Source: a virus
Direction: 5' to 3' (one strand)
IMG/VR virus record: IMGVR_UViG_3300033145_000771
Span: 1 to 56,094 of that record
Length of the DNA: 56,094 nucleotides
Position 1 is the first letter of the stretch. The number at the start of each line of letters is the position of its first letter. The position numbers were made by a program, and so were the translations under genes. Below the pieces are notes generated by a model. It saw only the letters and a program-made list of their open reading frames with translations. It ran no database searches and was not told where the DNA came from. Shown piece after piece: positions 1 to 8,384 of this stretch.

Positions 1-114
1 TAAATTTCGTGACGGGCCATAATTTCGAATTATAAAGCGCTCTGCCATTTCTAATCTCCTTACTTCTCGAATAGGTTAGGATGTGGTCAGTCTTTCCAGC
101 AACACACATGCGTT
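1..114. repeat. Terminal redundancy (left copy)
   Basis: Bases 1-114 are identical to 55981-56094. A gene reads through the right-hand copy (start codon at 56028, equal to position 48 here), and the capsid gene follows at once, so the repeat most likely reflects closure of a circular map or an assembly overlap, not a packaged direct repeat. Confidence 0.95.
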
Positions 115-1350
115 GACGTTTTCGATTGCACAGTCGGCTCGAATACTGTAGAACCAATAGGTAGCCTCATCAGCAGCAACTCTCTGAGCTTCAATTTTAA
201 TAGCTCGTTGAATACCGATAATCAGGTTGCCTTTCGGAGTCAACAGACAATCGCCGTATTCTCCACCACCAAGTACACCTTGAGCGGCAGCAGACATCGT
301 TACTGGCATAGCAGGAACCGATACGATAGGCACGGTTCCATACTGAAGCGGGGCCTTGCCGAGAATTGCACTATCGCCGAGAATTGTTGACCTGGCAGCA
401 AGTGCGTCAACGTAATCCTGTGTAATCTGATCCGAGTTGAAGAACCTTAAATTGGCCATGCCGACTTTTTTGTACTTGGACGGTAGTCTTTTCAGCATTT
501 GACCATATTTGAACTCCCAGTTATACGGAGCGGAAGCATTTTGCTGGGCAATCATTCCATGCAAAGTAGTATCATAAGCATGGCATCTCCATGTTGCCGT
601 GCCGTCAACAACCGTCTGTCCCAAAGTAGTAGGCCATACTGGATGTGCAGCACCCGTCGTTCCAGCAACAGAACAGATGTAAATGAACCCATTAGCTGTA
701 TCAGGTTCACACATTACTCCTTGTGCAACAGCAGTAGAGGCACCCGGAGTTGTTGCCCAATCATCATGGTTCAAAGCTGTGATCAATGTTGCCCTACCGG
801 ATACATCGTTGTAATGCGTGCTAAGATAACCTGTAGCAGCTTGACTGTTGATAATTCGATATCGCCAACCGTCGTATAAACTTCGAGTATCAGTTGCAGC
901 AAATCCGCCGATACTTCCGGTATCGCCGATCCAGAAGATCTCTTCCAGTTCATTTGCGATCTTCGCGGTGACCATACGCATCACATGGTCTGCAAATGCG
1001 TTGCCTTCGATGTTATCCTCAAGGTCATCGTCATAGATAGCAACTGCTCCTCGCATCTTCTTACTGGTTAGCGGAATCTTTTGATCCGTCAAAGTCTTCA
1101 GATAATCGCCTGAAGTGAACGTTGTGCCTGGATATAAGAATCGATTATCGCCAAGCCCCAACGCTCGAACATTTTTCGTTTCTTTTGCCATCTTGACATA
1201 ACGAACACTGTCCTTCATAACTGATTCATCGACAATATAGTCAATGAATTGATCTGCCTCTTCTGCTTCAAGAGAAATGGCCGGTAACGAAACCATTTTC
1301 ACAAAAGACTTTTTATCATGAGGCATTAACAGTTTTTTATTTGTGAACAT
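76..1350 (-). CDS. Major capsid protein, HK97-fold-like, with surface insertion
   Basis: A 424-aa protein placed directly after a protease-like and a scaffold-like gene, the usual slot of the major capsid protein. The N-terminal part has features common in coat proteins (a FIDYIVDESV segment, then GDNRFLYPG and DDLEDN), and the C-terminus (about 320-424) reads like a P-domain and A-domain segment ending in AIENVNACVLLERL. Roughly residues 225-262 (GTTGAAHPVWPTTLG and VDGTATW) resemble a small beta-rich module inserted in many phage surface proteins, so a surface-exposed insertion domain is inferred. The ATG is preceded by an AAGGAGC-type ribosome site. The capsid assignment rests on context plus general features; the fold was not tested. 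Confidence 0.8.
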   Translation of the reverse strand: MFTNKKLLMPHDKKSFVKMVSLPAISLEAEEADQFIDYIVDESVMKDSVRYVKMAKETKNVRALGLGDNRFLYPGTTFTSGDYLKTLTDQKIPLTSKKMRGAVAIYDDDLEDNIEGNAFADHVMRMVTAKIANELEEIFWIGDTGSIGGFAATDTRSLYDGWRYRIINSQAATGYLSTHYNDVSGRATLITALNHDDWATTPGASTAVAQGVMCEPDTANGFIYICSVAGTTGAAHPVWPTTLGQTVVDGTATWRCHAYDTTLHGMIAQQNASAPYNWEFKYGQMLKRLPSKYKKVGMANLRFFNSDQITQDYVDALAARSTILGDSAILGKAPLQYGTVPIVSVPAMPVTMSAAAQGVLGGGEYGDCLLTPKGNLIIGIQRAIKIEAQRVAADEATYWFYSIRADCAIENVNACVLLERLTTS

Positions 1351-1393
1351 TTTTAGCTCCTTATTAACTTACATTAAACTTCGTTAGATATAC

Positions 1394-2365
1394 TTACTCA
1401 TCTTCAGATTCGCCTACTAAGCTTGGCCAGCTACCGATAGCCCGACCTTGGTCGTCTTTTTTGACTTCTCTCTTAGCAGGAGCAGGGTCTTCTTCAAGGC
1501 TCTTTTTGGTTCCGGCGGGTTGGCCTTCAATAGTTTTCAGCCTCTTAGAAACGTCGGTCAGCTGCTCGGTAATCGTTGTTAGCTGGTCAGAAGTTTCCTT
1601 CTTTTCAAGTTGGCCGGTGATAGCAGCTACCGATTTAGCTAAATCCTCAACAGTCTGTTTGAGTTCCGAGGAATTATCATCGGTCTTCGATGTATCTGCT
1701 TTCTTTGTGGGCAGCAACGCCTGAGCTTCTGCAATCAAAGTCTCAAGCTTCTTCGTTTGCTCATCAGAAGCTTTATCAACTTTTTCCGAATCTGCTTTTT
1801 CTGTCGGCTTGTAACCTTGACCAGCATGAATAGCAATTAAACCAATTGCCGCACCGAGGTCAGTTGGAAAGTCGTCTTTGTAACCTTCAATAGTCTCCAG
1901 AGCCTTTACGATTTCGGTTATCGTCGCTTCGTTAAACTCTGCTTTTTCGAATTTGGTGATCTTCTCACCGAACGTCTTTTCTATAATTTTCTTAATTCTT
2001 TCGTCCATAGGACTGTCTCCTTTTGCGAGGTAGTAAGATTCGGTACGTTGAAAGCCACCTTCAGATTCTACGAGTTTGGAGTAAGAACAGCTAACCGAAG
2101 AATCATCAGGAGATTCACTCCAGACGCTGAAATTAAAGCTCTTCATATTAGCTATTTTTTCACCGTTAACTGTAACCGTAGTATTTTTCTTTGTACCGTC
2201 ACTTTCTATCTCAATGTTAATTTTCTTTTTTGCCTTCAAGAGAGAACCATCGCTTGGCTTCCCTTCTTGTTTGAACAATAGAAATGGTCTCTTGTTCGCA
2301 GGTTTGTCTACAAGAGACACTTCTTTAAGCGTGATATCTTTCATCTTTCTGCTTTTTTCAATCAT
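1394..2365 (-). CDS. Scaffold-like / prohead core protein
   Basis: The protein is about 323 aa. The ATG at 2365 is chosen over an upstream TTG because AGGAG lies eight bases before it. The N-terminus has the segment EVSLVDKPANKRPF, common in phage prohead protease and scaffold proteins. The rest is Lys/Glu/Thr-rich with a predicted coiled coil (about 220-290, with repeated KKLETLIAEAQ and QLTTITEQLTDVSKRL stretches), and it ends in an acidic tail, GESEDE. Sitting between the XkdF-like protease and the capsid gene, it most likely acts as an internal scaffold that the protease digests. A structural core protein is the alternative. Confidence 0.65.
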   Translation of the reverse strand: MIEKSRKMKDITLKEVSLVDKPANKRPFLLFKQEGKPSDGSLLKAKKKINIEIESDGTKKNTTVTVNGEKIANMKSFNFSVWSESPDDSSVSCSYSKLVESEGGFQRTESYYLAKGDSPMDERIKKIIEKTFGEKITKFEKAEFNEATITEIVKALETIEGYKDDFPTDLGAAIGLIAIHAGQGYKPTEKADSEKVDKASDEQTKKLETLIAEAQALLPTKKADTSKTDDNSSELKQTVEDLAKSVAAITGQLEKKETSDQLTTITEQLTDVSKRLKTIEGQPAGTKKSLEEDPAPAKREVKKDDQGRAIGSWPSLVGESEDE

Positions 2366-2376
2366 TAGCAAAACTC

Positions 2377-3354
2377 CTAATCTGTTCTTGCGTAACCTGC
2401 CATTGAATAACCTGTCAACTTGCCCTTCTTGATCGCTTTCCAGATCTTGTTGTCAAGTATTCTGGTAACTAATACCCATGAGCCTTTCTTGACCGACTTT
2501 CCTTCGATCACAAAGTCTACAGGAGCAAGATAGTTCTCCAGTATTCGTACCTTAACATTCTTACCTTTGTGCATCACCTTGAAGGTTTGTACTTTTTCCA
2601 TAAACTGATACGCAGCTTTACGGATTTCCTCTGCATTCGCTTCGTCGCCTTGACTGTCTTCTTCATCCGGCTCGTACACAATACCGTAGACAATGCGCTC
2701 CTCTTTCTTAGTAGCTTTAAGAAGAGGTATAAAAGACACTTCTTTCTCAAACATCGGCTTACCGAGTTTGGAAGAACTTTCTACTTTTGGCATTTCTACC
2801 TTCTCTACTTTACAAGCTGGACGCAAAACCTTATCGAACAATGGAATGCAGTCACCACTAAAATCGGTCGTATAGACAAACACACAAGGCTTATCAAGCT
2901 GTTCACCAAGCATCTTGGTAATCGATTCTTCTAAAACCTCGTTTGGCTCGTCTTCATTAGACCATATAACAACCTCTACATCGTCGTTCTCCGCGGTAGC
3001 GAAATCTTCTTTGATAAGCACGGCCACTTTATCTAAGACAATTGGTTTGAATTGAGCAATATCTAAACCGACTCTCTTTATCTCCATCGCTTTTTTGAAT
3101 GCCTGCCGATCGATTGGCTCAGTGCTGTTCTCTAAATCTCGATTACGCATTACTTTCAACAGCATTCTGTATTTCGCTATAACGTCATTACGGTTAAGAC
3201 TTCCAACAACAATATCTTCGCTCTTCTCAAAGTGTTTGTTCCATAGGCCCATGAATCTCAATTTAAGCACATGCAACTCTCTGTCAGAAGCTTTGTTCAA
3301 CTGTTCATGTTCCAAGTCTTCTATACGTAATTTAATCTTATCGAACATATTCAT
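2377..3354 (-). CDS. XkdF-like prohead protease
   Basis: A 325-aa protein whose C-terminal half (about 215-325) carries the XkdF-type pattern: RIVYGIVYEPDEEDSQGD, EIRKAAYQFMEK, a VRILENYLAPVDF strand, then GSWVLVTRI and the closing KLTGYSMAGYA. XkdF-family proteins are putative serine proteases of phage heads. The N-terminal half is a helical extension of unknown role. The start codon overlaps the stop of the MuF-like gene (TAATG), which suggests coupled translation. It precedes the scaffold-like and capsid genes, the expected position for a maturation protease. The catalytic residues cannot be fixed from sequence alone. Confidence 0.7.
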   Translation of the reverse strand: MNMFDKIKLRIEDLEHEQLNKASDRELHVLKLRFMGLWNKHFEKSEDIVVGSLNRNDVIAKYRMLLKVMRNRDLENSTEPIDRQAFKKAMEIKRVGLDIAQFKPIVLDKVAVLIKEDFATAENDDVEVVIWSNEDEPNEVLEESITKMLGEQLDKPCVFVYTTDFSGDCIPLFDKVLRPACKVEKVEMPKVESSSKLGKPMFEKEVSFIPLLKATKKEERIVYGIVYEPDEEDSQGDEANAEEIRKAAYQFMEKVQTFKVMHKGKNVKVRILENYLAPVDFVIEGKSVKKGSWVLVTRILDNKIWKAIKKGKLTGYSMAGYARTD

Positions 3355-5279
3355 TATCCTTTGATTTTTTGGTTTGGAACTCTATGTCTAACTTTCGGCT
3401 TTGCTACAACAGGCTTCGTAGGCTTAACCGTAGGTATCTTCCCAACAGGAGGTTTACCACTAAGCCCTCCTTTGTGACCAAGCTTGCGTAGAGCACGGCT
3501 GATCTTGCTTGATTCGGCAGGACCTGCCTCCTCTAATTTATTGAGCAGACTCTGCACTTGTCCATCATGCAGTCTATCCGGCATAATACACGATGCGTTT
3601 GCCACTTCTCCCGGAGACCCCTGGCAGGGAGGTAAATCATTAACAACGGGCAGCATGGCACATCGGCAATTATGACTTGCAATTCCATTAGCAATATAGT
3701 ATGATTCGGTTGTTTCTAAATTGTAAACATAATTACTGAAATTAAAGGAGTTGATATGTACAACCGAATCGACAAAGAAATCGTTACACAAATTGTCAAT
3801 TTGTACGTTTCCGGATGGTCCGAAAATAGTGTTGCTCTGCATTTTGGATATAGCAGACGCTGTATTCGCAAACGTCTTTTGGATTCCGGTATTCATATCA
3901 GGAACCAAAGCGAGGCCGAAGCACTCAAATGGTCGCAAATGAGTCTTGAGCAACGAAAGGAACAAATTAAAGCTGCTCATGATGCGGCTAAGGGTCGGAC
4001 TGTAAGCTGGTCTACCAAATGCAAACATGCAAAAACGGTCGAAAAGAGACCAAGCAATGTCTCTGAATACGAGATTGTTGTTCAACGAAAGCTGTTTGTT
4101 AGAGGCATTCCGACCATCGCTCAGAAGGCTATCGGTGCCTATAATTGCGATATTGCTGCCAGTCCCGTCATAGTGGAAGTCTGGGGCGGAAACTGGCACT
4201 TCTTTGGTGATCACGCCCGGCGATGCGAAGAACGACTCAGCTATATCCTCAATTGTGGTTGGTTTGTTTATATCCTGCCAATCACTAAAAGATTCCCCCT
4301 GACGGAGGCCATGGCTGATAACTTGGCTTCCTATATCAAGCGAATTCGCAGGGACAAACCCTCTATTCGAGAGTATAGGATGGTTTGGTGTGGCTCTGAT
4401 TATACGACCAGTGGCTGTCTTGATAATATGAATTTTCCCCTTGTACCAACGTTTACTGGCCGCCGTAATCCTGCCTCTGGGAGATATGAGAGAATCGCCC
4501 GGTAGGCAATTTGGGTGGACAGGTATTATCCCTTTTGCCTCCGCTGCGGAATATCTTGTTTCATCCAAACCTAAACAATCGCCACAAGCACCCGGAGAAG
4601 CTGAGAATTCAACTTCAGTGACTCCCACATCTTCTAAGCCTTGTACATAGCCTATATTCTGGGCACGGGCCGTTTCGGTCCGGGCTATGGTAGCTGCACG
4701 CCTTCGGTGGGTCTTGCCGGCATATCGCTGGACCTTCTTATTAATATCGGCCGGCTTTAACTTTGGATACTTTTCTTTGTTCTCAAGAAGCCTGCGATAA
4801 TTGATAATCGACTGCGTTTGATTCTCTGTCAAGCCTACTAAGGGACGGAGTTCGCGGGCAATTTTCGGCATTCCCCGGCCTTCCTTTATCCCGGTTTTAA
4901 TGTAGGTACGAATGCCCATCTTCGTTTTCTTCGTGACTTCTCGTACCAATTCAGCGGTAAATTTTTCAGCAGCAGTAACTGCATTGACATTAAGTACGTC
5001 AAAAGCACCCTTTACCTGAAGTAACTTATAGGCATTATTTCCGCCTGTCTGCATGATTTTTAATGTAGCGGGTTTAAGCATCTCCCGTCCACGTTCCTCG
5101 ATGAAACCCCAATCGGATAACTCGGATGTAATATCCTTAATAAATTTATGTGTTAAGTCGTGACGGATCTGCTTATGGGCAAAATAAAACCAACTACGCA
5201 CAGCAATTAGCATAGTATTCTTATTCCTGCCTACTAAGCTGCTTAAATCACTCTGAATTGTCTTAGCTATAGTAATCAC
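3354..5279 (-). CDS. MuF/SPP1 gp7-like head protein interrupted by an intein
   Basis: A 641-aa precursor. Residues 1-257 and 538-641 form a 361-aa extein with the head-morphogenesis signature RTETARAQNIGY, then EFSASPGACGDCLGLDETRY and GIIPVHPN|CRCAMLPVV, where the HPNCRC motif is restored by splicing. Family members are minor head proteins near the portal that affect DNA delivery or head assembly. Residues 258-537 are an intein (separate entry), inserted before the first Cys of CRC in the most conserved part of the domain. The C-terminal tail is basic and Pro/Lys-rich. It starts four bases inside the end of the preceding gene, as expected in a tightly packed head operon. Confidence 0.88.
   Translation of the reverse strand: MITIAKTIQSDLSSLVGRNKNTMLIAVRSWFYFAHKQIRHDLTHKFIKDITSELSDWGFIEERGREMLKPATLKIMQTGGNNAYKLLQVKGAFDVLNVNAVTAAEKFTAELVREVTKKTKMGIRTYIKTGIKEGRGMPKIARELRPLVGLTENQTQSIINYRRLLENKEKYPKLKPADINKKVQRYAGKTHRRRAATIARTETARAQNIGYVQGLEDVGVTEVEFSASPGACGDCLGLDETRYSAAEAKGIIPVHPNCLPGDSLISPRGRITAASKRWYKGKIHIIKTATGRIIRATPNHPILSNRGFVPANSLDIGSQVISHGLRQGESFSDWQDINKPTTIEDIAESFFASPGVITKEVPVSAPDFHYDGTGSNIAIIGTDSLLSDGRNASNKQLSLNNNLVFRDIAWSLFDRFCMFAFGRPAYSPTLSRIMSSFNLFLSLLKTHLRPFECFGLALVPDMNTGIQKTFANTASAISKMQSNTIFGPSGNVQIDNLCNDFFVDSVVHINSFNFSNYVYNLETTESYYIANGIASHNCRCAMLPVVNDLPPCQGSPGEVANASCIMPDRLHDGQVQSLLNKLEEAGPAESSKISRALRKLGHKGGLSGKPPVGKIPTVKPTKPVVAKPKVRHRVPNQKIKG
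3677..3705 (+). promoter_or_regulatory. Candidate sigma70 promoter for the antisense endonuclease in intein 1
   Basis: TTGCAA at 3677-3682 and TATGAT at 3700-3705 are separated by exactly 17 bp. They lie inside the intein's C-terminal coding region and point toward the endonuclease start at 3756. An AAAGGAG ribosome site follows at 3744-3750. Based on consensus match and position only. Confidence 0.55.
3756..4505 (+). CDS. Vsr/EDxHD-like homing endonuclease, antisense inside intein 1
   Basis: A 249-aa protein read on the plus strand entirely within intein 1, in register with the intein codons. A helix-turn-helix lies at the N-terminus (about 17-46, SENSVALHFGYSRRCIRKRLL). The core at about 100-165 has SEYEIVVQRKL, then YNCDIAASPVIVEVWGGNWH, FGDHARRCEERLSYIL and GWFVYIL. 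This fits the Vsr-fold/EDxHD pattern of an acidic strand pair, WH, a conserved Asp/Arg helix and GW. AAAGGAG at 3744-3750 precedes the ATG. Its TAG stop is the complement of the CTA Leu codon that is the second codon of the intein. The last 40 or so residues lie opposite the N-terminal splicing motifs and may be a fortuitous extension. It presumably drives intein homing. Confidence 0.85.
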   Translation: MYNRIDKEIVTQIVNLYVSGWSENSVALHFGYSRRCIRKRLLDSGIHIRNQSEAEALKWSQMSLEQRKEQIKAAHDAAKGRTVSWSTKCKHAKTVEKRPSNVSEYEIVVQRKLFVRGIPTIAQKAIGAYNCDIAASPVIVEVWGGNWHFFGDHARRCEERLSYILNCGWFVYILPITKRFPLTEAMADNLASYIKRIRRDKPSIREYRMVWCGSDYTTSGCLDNMNFPLVPTFTGRRNPASGRYERIAR

Positions 5280-5521
5280 CGGCTTATAATTACCCCCTGA
5301 CGAATCAGTTTATTAAAATTATAAGCTTCAATTCCTTCAACAACTACACTCTGCACTGCCCGTTCAAACTGTTGCTGCTCAAGCTCTTTAGCCCGGGCAA
5401 CTCGCTTATTGGCAGGTTTGCATTTGTGCATCTTTTTCTTCTCTTCAAATTCTGCAAGACAAGCTGCCTCGAATTCTTCGCCACAATCACTACAAACAAA
5501 AGTTTCGATTTTTACGGTCAT
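5276..5521 (-). CDS. Small protein with Cys pairs, unknown function
   Basis: An 81-aa protein. The N-terminus has CSDCGEEFEAAC and a later HKC, suggesting a zinc-binding knuckle, followed by a charged helical segment (KRVARAKELEQQQFE). It overlaps both neighbours by a few bases, so it is translationally coupled in the head operon between the exported protein and the MuF-like protein. I do not recognise a family. Confidence 0.7.
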   Translation of the reverse strand: MTVKIETFVCSDCGEEFEAACLAEFEEKKKMHKCKPANKRVARAKELEQQQFERAVQSVVVEGIEAYNFNKLIRQGVIISR

Positions 5522-5660
5522 GTTCGGCTTTAGCCTCTTTTATACTTGCTTCTTCATCGAAAAATTTCACAGTCTTTACTCTGTCTTTTCTGAAGTTGAC
5601 AGTTCGTTCACAAAGATACGTTTGAGCTACTTTCACTCCACTTCTATCAGTATCAGACAT
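5490..5660 (-). CDS. Small 56-aa protein in the head operon
   Basis: The ATG at 5660 follows GGGGAATAG and comes directly after the stop of the 200-aa gene. The product begins MSDTDRSGVKVAQ and is charged (RKDRVKTVKFFDEEASIKEAK). It ends inside the start region of the next gene in another frame. Without it there would be a 140-base gap in an otherwise gapless operon. Function unknown. Confidence 0.6.
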   Translation of the reverse strand: MSDTDRSGVKVAQTYLCERTVNFRKDRVKTVKFFDEEASIKEAKAEHDRKNRNFCL

Positions 5661-6263
5661 CTATTCCCCAAAATCAGTCGATGGAAAGAACGCGCCGTCT
5701 GCCAATCTCCCAGTGCGTAATGATTTAGTAGGCAATGTGACCCTCTGCCTGTTTTTCACAGCCTGAACCCACACACGTTGCGCTCCTTTGGAATAGGCAT
5801 CAGTAAGAACCGGAGGTTCGGCTGGATACAATATTGGCGGACTATCAGTAACAGCTAAAACTAAAAGTGTTCGGCTATCACTTAAACCGATAATATTCGT
5901 AGCAGTCAAATTCAAATAATGAACGCCAACTACTGGTGCCATAAAAATGAAGTCAAAGTGTTGGCTCCATCCGCCTCCCAACTCCTTGACTTTATCTCCT
6001 TTGGTTACTGTTATTCCTTCCATGCCGGTAATAGTCAACTCTGTATCAAGCCCCCATTCGTTCCAAGCCGCCACATGATACACACTTGAAATATTTGGCC
6101 CGGTAATCGTCCACGCCATTACATCGCTATCGCAACAATTGACGTCATATTCAAACGGAACGTCGTATGGAATCGGAGGTCGTTCAATAGCTCCAGCTAA
6201 ATTTACCAGTCCATACATTAGCATGAATATAACAAAAGCAATCAACCAGATGTACAACTTCAT
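5661..6263 (-). CDS. Exported or membrane-anchored Ig-like protein in the head module
   Basis: A 200-aa protein with an N-terminal hydrophobic segment (residues 4-26, LYIWLIAFVIFMLMYGLVNLAGA), which could be a signal peptide or membrane anchor. The middle (about 45-140) alternates beta-type stretches such as WTITGPNISSVYHVAAWNEWG and VGVHYLNLTATNIIGLSDS, suggesting an Ig-like fold. It starts four bases before the end of the portal gene and has a GGAG ribosome site. A secreted protein between portal and head genes is unusual; superinfection exclusion or surface modification is possible but not shown. Confidence 0.7.
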   Translation of the reverse strand: MKLYIWLIAFVIFMLMYGLVNLAGAIERPPIPYDVPFEYDVNCCDSDVMAWTITGPNISSVYHVAAWNEWGLDTELTITGMEGITVTKGDKVKELGGGWSQHFDFIFMAPVVGVHYLNLTATNIIGLSDSRTLLVLAVTDSPPILYPAEPPVLTDAYSKGAQRVWVQAVKNRQRVTLPTKSLRTGRLADGAFFPSTDFGE

Positions 6264-7621
6264 TCTATTTCTCCTTCCAAAAATACTTCTTCTGCTTTGC
6301 TTAACAATTCGTCCGGTTCTCCCACTTCAACAAAGGCAGAACCTATGTAAAATTTATCGCCTTCTGGATATCCTTTTCCTATGCCTAAATCTCTTCGTGC
6401 TTCATTCGGTGTTTCAATACCATGCTCAACTAAGGAATTATGTTGTGTTACCTCAGCATCGTAGTTGCGGCAATCTATATCATTGAATTTGAACTCATAA
6501 ATTTCCGATTGCAATAGTTTATCGTTTATAATTTCTTCGAGGTCCAACTGCAATGGCTCAATTACGCTTTGCACATAGATCTTTGTCGCCTCAGATGCAA
6601 CATTACCACCTAACTTGCCTATTACTCTAACCCCTATTCTTTCAGGCGGCATAGAATATGCGATCATAATATTGTTCCGGCGCTCCTGTTCGTACAGCTT
6701 AAAACTACCTTCTTTTGGATTTCCTACGAGAGGTGTGTATATGAACTTGCATCCATCCGGTTGTTTAACGACCATAGTGCTATGAGCATTTTCTGTTCCT
6801 CGAAGTCTATTATTAACAAATTGCTTTACTTGCTTATCAGATCCTTCTTCCCACTCTCCTTCAAGAACAATAATAGCAGCAGGGATGCCATAATTCTGAA
6901 AGAACGCTAAGTTATAATCTCGTTGACTGATTGCTCCAATCACATCTCCAATAGCAGGAAGCACGTCTGGGACACCGTAGTAATCCGAACGAGGGTAGTA
7001 ATTCTTATGAAAGATTAATTCGTTAGCGGCATTTGATTTAGTTTTGCTTTCTCTTCCGTCCTTCGCTGTAATATCTTTTTCGTAGCCGAACTTTTTGAAC
7101 CATACCTTTTTGGTGTCCCGAATCTGGCAGTATTTGTTTTTCTCTCGATGGACTTTTATAGTATAAGCAGGTACATGATAAATTTCCGCTACATGCTCTT
7201 TATCTTTAGCGCGAATAACTTCTAAACCGAACCATCCGATTGAGCCCCAATCAATAAGCAGCTCCTTCAATACGGCACGAAAAGAACAACCTGGATTAGG
7301 GTGTTCTAAGAATGCTTGAATCCTTTCGAGTTCTGTTTTGTCATCCTTCTTATCTGTTCGAAGTTGCAGTGACCAACCAAGTCCTGCTACGTCGATTGCA
7401 ATCTGCTTAACACAACGAGCGAAAGTAACGTTGGACTCAAGCAACACTAAGAACGCTGCAGGAGAATACGGAGGTTCAACTAAGCCTGCCTGAGTCAAAA
7501 ACTGTTGGTTTTGCTTAAGCTGCTTGCTGCTCTCTTTCTTTGCTTTGGCCAATAGATCGTAAGCGTAAATACCTTTAGTTGTCTGAACCAATACGTTGCC
7601 TTTTTTCTTTTCCTCAGCCAT
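6260..7621 (-). CDS. Portal protein
   Basis: A 453-aa protein matching phage portals of the HK97/SPP1 type: an N-terminal segment leading to PPYSPAAFLVLLESNVTFARCVKQIAIDVAGLGW, then PGCSFRAVLKELLIDWGSIGWFGLEVIR, YHVPAYTIKVHREK and a central YYPRSDYYGVPDVLPAIGDVIGAI (stem/clip region), followed by PPERIGV. Twelve copies normally form the DNA channel at the head vertex. It overlaps its neighbours at ATGA-type junctions and lies between the terminase genes and the MuF-like head protein, the classic order. Confidence 0.9.
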   Translation of the reverse strand: MAEEKKKGNVLVQTTKGIYAYDLLAKAKKESSKQLKQNQQFLTQAGLVEPPYSPAAFLVLLESNVTFARCVKQIAIDVAGLGWSLQLRTDKKDDKTELERIQAFLEHPNPGCSFRAVLKELLIDWGSIGWFGLEVIRAKDKEHVAEIYHVPAYTIKVHREKNKYCQIRDTKKVWFKKFGYEKDITAKDGRESKTKSNAANELIFHKNYYPRSDYYGVPDVLPAIGDVIGAISQRDYNLAFFQNYGIPAAIIVLEGEWEEGSDKQVKQFVNNRLRGTENAHSTMVVKQPDGCKFIYTPLVGNPKEGSFKLYEQERRNNIMIAYSMPPERIGVRVIGKLGGNVASEATKIYVQSVIEPLQLDLEEIINDKLLQSEIYEFKFNDIDCRNYDAEVTQHNSLVEHGIETPNEARRDLGIGKGYPEGDKFYIGSAFVEVGEPDELLSKAEEVFLEGEIE

Positions 7622-7866
7622 TATTTTTTCTCTGATGCTGGTTCGAATCTAATATATGATTGCTTGTGGTCTTTCAACCACTTCTTTGCTTGCTTGATTG
7701 TGAATTTACTTTTCGGAAAACGTATAGATTGCAACGTTGTTGTTGTTTTTCCTTTCAAAGGTCCACCATAGAACATGATACCTTCTTTACTGGTATTGAA
7801 CACACGAACTCGTGCAAACAACCCCGGACTCTTTATTCGGGCACTATGAAAATTTGGATACGGCAT
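7621..7866 (-). CDS. Small basic protein upstream of portal, unknown
   Basis: About 81 aa from the ATG at 7866 (MPYPNFHSARIKSP), which has AAGGAAAG upstream. An in-frame TTG at 7899 is less likely. It is Lys-rich and contains FYGGPLKGKTTTTLQSIRFPK, so it could bind nucleic acid. It ends directly at the portal start. No family recognised. Confidence 0.6.
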   Translation of the reverse strand: MPYPNFHSARIKSPGLFARVRVFNTSKEGIMFYGGPLKGKTTTTLQSIRFPKSKFTIKQAKKWLKDHKQSYIRFEPASEKK

Positions 7867-7907
7867 TTGTTGGCTTCTTTCCTTGATGTAATATTTCAAA
7901 CTCTTGT

Positions 7908-8186
7908 TTAAGGATTTCTTGATATCCTTGTTTTATTATTAGCATCTTCAACAGTAACACCTACTTTCTTCAACCCTTCTCTTATGCGATCGGCAAGCTC
8001 ATATTCGGCTTTCTCTCTCAACACCCGACGAACACTGATGAGAAGATTTTCCATGATAATCATCTTTTCTTTTTCTGATTTTCTTTGCTGTTCGATACGA
8101 CCGAATTCTTCCTCTAAATAATCGAAAAGACCCATCAAGGATTCTACCTTGTACCTCGCCTCTTTTTTGATTTCCTGGAAATCCAT
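7908..8186 (-). CDS. Small coiled-coil protein, unknown
   Basis: A 92-aa protein that is almost entirely charged helix (KVESLMGLFDYLEEEFGRIEQQ and EKEKMIIMENLLISVRRVLREKAEYELADRIREGL), so a coiled coil is predicted. It sits between terL and portal. Head-assembly or terminase-associated roles are possible by position only. Confidence 0.6.
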   Translation of the reverse strand: MDFQEIKKEARYKVESLMGLFDYLEEEFGRIEQQRKSEKEKMIIMENLLISVRRVLREKAEYELADRIREGLKKVGVTVEDANNKTRISRNP

Positions 8187-8204
8187 ATCAAAACTTCTTT
8201 ACGT

Positions 8205-8384
8205 TTAACCGTAATTCTGCCACCAAGTTAACAATCTTTTCAAACGATAAGTATTACGACGTCCCCAAGAGCCTCTCATCTTTTCATTTAGCGACGAATA
8301 AAAGCCGGAGTCTATCTTCGGTTCTTTCGGCTCATCCTCGTATGTCATCTCAGATACACTGTTTGGATAACTTGTAGCACTCAT
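8205..8384 (-). CDS. Small 59-aa protein coupled to terL
   Basis: The ATG at 8384 overlaps the terL stop in an ATGA junction. The product begins MSATSYPNSVSEMTYED and ends with a basic, aromatic tail (RRNTYRLKRLLTWWQNYG). It fills what would otherwise be a 195-base gap. Function unknown. Confidence 0.6.
   Translation of the reverse strand: MSATSYPNSVSEMTYEDEPKEPKIDSGFYSSLNEKMRGSWGRRNTYRLKRLLTWWQNYG

Larger units (their letters stand above)
3669..4508 (-). other. Intein 1 in the MuF-like head protein (mini-intein in sense frame)
   Basis: Encodes residues 258-537 (280 aa). Block A is CLPGDSLISPRGR, starting with the nucleophile Cys258. Block B is IRATPNHPILSNRGF, with the TxxH motif. Blocks F and G are VYNLETTESYYIANGIASHN, ending in the canonical His536-Asn537, followed by Cys538 as the +1 nucleophile. 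No LAGLIDADG or other endonuclease motif is seen in the sense-frame middle section. Instead the complementary strand carries a full endonuclease gene (3756-4505). Splicing would rejoin HPN to CRC. Confidence 0.93.

Noticed and set aside
1-114. Physical terminal repeats of a linear genome
   Set aside because: A gene and operon run through the repeat; an assembly overlap of a circular or permuted genome is simpler.
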